This document shows positions 63,185-64,000 of a stretch of DNA of 64,000 nt, in pieces (within the stretch, counting starts at the first letter, position 1; every line of letters starts with the position of its first letter). Origin of the DNA: Streptomyces phaeofaciens (GTDB lineage: Bacteria; Actinomycetota; Actinomycetes; Streptomycetales; Streptomycetaceae). The notes under the pieces were generated by a model. It made no database searches and was not told the DNA's origin. It worked only from the letters and a program-made list of their open reading frames with translations. Both the position numbers and the translations under genes were made by a program. The stretch spans positions 1-64,000 of the forward strand of contig NZ_BMSA01000003.1 in the NCBI RefSeq assembly GCF_014648915.1. Direction: 5' to 3'.

Positions 63185-64000
63185 TCCGCATGCTGTGGAC
63201 CGAGATGCGGCGCGGCGAGTCCCGGTGGATCGCCGCCCTGATGACACTGATCGGCGCCTGGTACTTCCTCGGCGAGGACGCCGCGACCAGCGACTGGATC
63301 GGCTGGTGGACGCAGAGCTCCGTCGAGGTCCAGATCTTCGCCGTGATGGTGATGGGCCCGCTGGTGAGCACCGGCGCCGCCTGGACCGCGGGCCGCGTGC
63401 GCCGCCACCGCACCCTGGCCTGGGCGGAGACGACCGCCCGCAGCGGCTGGGAGCAGAGCGTCATGGTCTGGCTCTCCGCCATGGCGTGGGCGCTGCCCGT
63501 GTACGCGCTCTTCACCGCCATGGCCTTCTCCCGCACCGCCGGGGTCAGCGCGGTCACCGCGCCCGTGTGGTCGCCGCTGCTGACCGGCGCGGCCATGGTC
63601 GGCCTCCAGACCGCGGTCGGGGTCGTCGTCGGCGTCCTGTCGCCGTCCCGGATCGCCGTCCCCTTCGTCGGCCTCGGCTGGTACGCCACGCTGGTGGGCA
63701 TCGCGCTGCTCTCCGACGAGCGGTCGGCGCTGCCCTGGGCGCTGGTGCCGGCGCTCGACGTGCACTGGGACATGGCGTTCCAGCCGAACAGCGGCCGGCT
63801 GCTGACCGCCGCCGTGTGGTGCCTGGCCTGCGGCCTGCTGGTCCTGGCCCTGCCGGGCCTGCTGCGCGGACGGGCCGTGCGCCCCGCCCTTCGCATCCTG
63901 CTGCCGGTGGCGCTGGCGGCGGTCGTCGCCGCCGGGGCGCTGTTCTCCTTCCGCGCCCCGCTGCCCGAGCTGTACTGGGCCGTGCGGACCCCGCAGCCCC
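63181..64000 (+). CDS. ABC transporter permease (partial, runs off the right edge)
   Basis: Start GTG 63181, coupled to the ATPase gene; 273 codons visible. Begins VIRMLWTEMRRGESRWIAALMTLIGAWYFLG and has about six hydrophobic segments in view (VEVQIFAVMVMGPLVSTGAAWTAG, MVWLSAMAWALPVYALFTAM, LLTGAAMVGLQTAVGVVVGVL, IAVPFVGLGWYATLVGIALL, AAVWCLACGLLVLALPGLL, ILLPVALAAVVAAGALFSF). Forms the membrane half of the exporter. The C-terminus is missing and the substrate is unknown. Confidence 0.85.
   Translation, partial: MIRMLWTEMRRGESRWIAALMTLIGAWYFLGEDAATSDWIGWWTQSSVEVQIFAVMVMGPLVSTGAAWTAGRVRRHRTLAWAETTARSGWEQSVMVWLSAMAWALPVYALFTAMAFSRTAGVSAVTAPVWSPLLTGAAMVGLQTAVGVVVGVLSPSRIAVPFVGLGWYATLVGIALLSDERSALPWALVPALDVHWDMAFQPNSGRLLTAAVWCLACGLLVLALPGLLRGRAVRPALRILLPVALAAVVAAGALFSFRAPLPELYWAVRTPQP

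Overview
The window is Streptomyces-like chromosomal DNA. The coding sequence is very GC-rich, with strong third-position GC, frequent GTG starts and many ATGA/GTGA gene overlaps. The gene set (ppdK, dus, glyS, znuACB-zur, uppS, recO, leuA) follows an order I recall from the Streptomyces core chromosome. There are three layers: an integrated mobile element on the left, a conserved core backbone, and variable islands between core genes.

Bases 1 to about 11,350 look like the right part of an actinomycete integrative and conjugative element (AICE). The backbone reads leftward. From the regulator it runs through an HTH peptide, an RRQRL-type zinc protein, a membrane protein, an unknown transfer-region protein, a TraB/FtsK-like DNA translocase, small accessory proteins, and a prim-pol replication protein cut by the left edge. 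A KorSA-like GntR repressor faces the other way, followed by a P-loop kinase. No integrase or excisionase lies in the window; they would be expected to the left. Two insertions look like cargo. One is a rightward gene (890-1918) combining a ScoMcrA/SRA-like N-terminal domain with a PD-(D/E)XK nuclease, a candidate modified-DNA restriction enzyme. The other is a lower-GC block (8.7-10.7 kb) with a Ser/Thr kinase, a RuvC/RNase H-like protein and a phosphoribosyltransferase-like protein.

From 11.5 kb the chromosome carries ppdK, a ROK regulator, two overlapping glycogen-debranching-type glycosidases, a membrane sulfatase/LTA-synthase-like protein with a repetitive acidic N-terminus, dus, an MFS exporter, and an ECF sigma/partner pair. 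An XRE (MmyB-type) regulator divergent from a second MFS exporter follows. A more variable stretch (28.4-36.3 kb) holds a cyclase-fold membrane protein, a remnant of a dynamin-like GTPase, a Crp-like regulator, a serine-hydrolase remnant, an aldo/keto reductase-TetR operon behind a 16-bp-arm palindrome, an EEP nuclease, and an XRE-DUF397 pair. Core genes resume with glyS, then znuA-znuC-znuB-zur behind a Zur-type palindrome. A non-coding MITE-like element precedes a secreted histidine phosphatase, uppS and recO.

Between recO and leuA lies a compact leftward cluster (44.3-50.9 kb): a methyltransferase, a large helical protein, a P-loop ATPase with a variant Walker A (Lys to Arg), two unknown proteins and a membrane-anchored protein. 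The five upstream genes match the SCO2525-to-SCO2521 families as I recall them. This conserved, functionally undescribed unit is, with the AICE cargo, the most promising candidate for a new system here.

The right end carries a GNAT acetyltransferase, a tyrosine phosphatase, a second sigma/partner pair, a sialidase, a TerB-like protein, leuA with a leucine-rich leader peptide (attenuator), an M4 protease with an emfourin-like inhibitor, a GH1 glucosidase-sugar MFS operon behind a TetR-type palindrome, a small secreted protein, and an ABC exporter running off the right edge.
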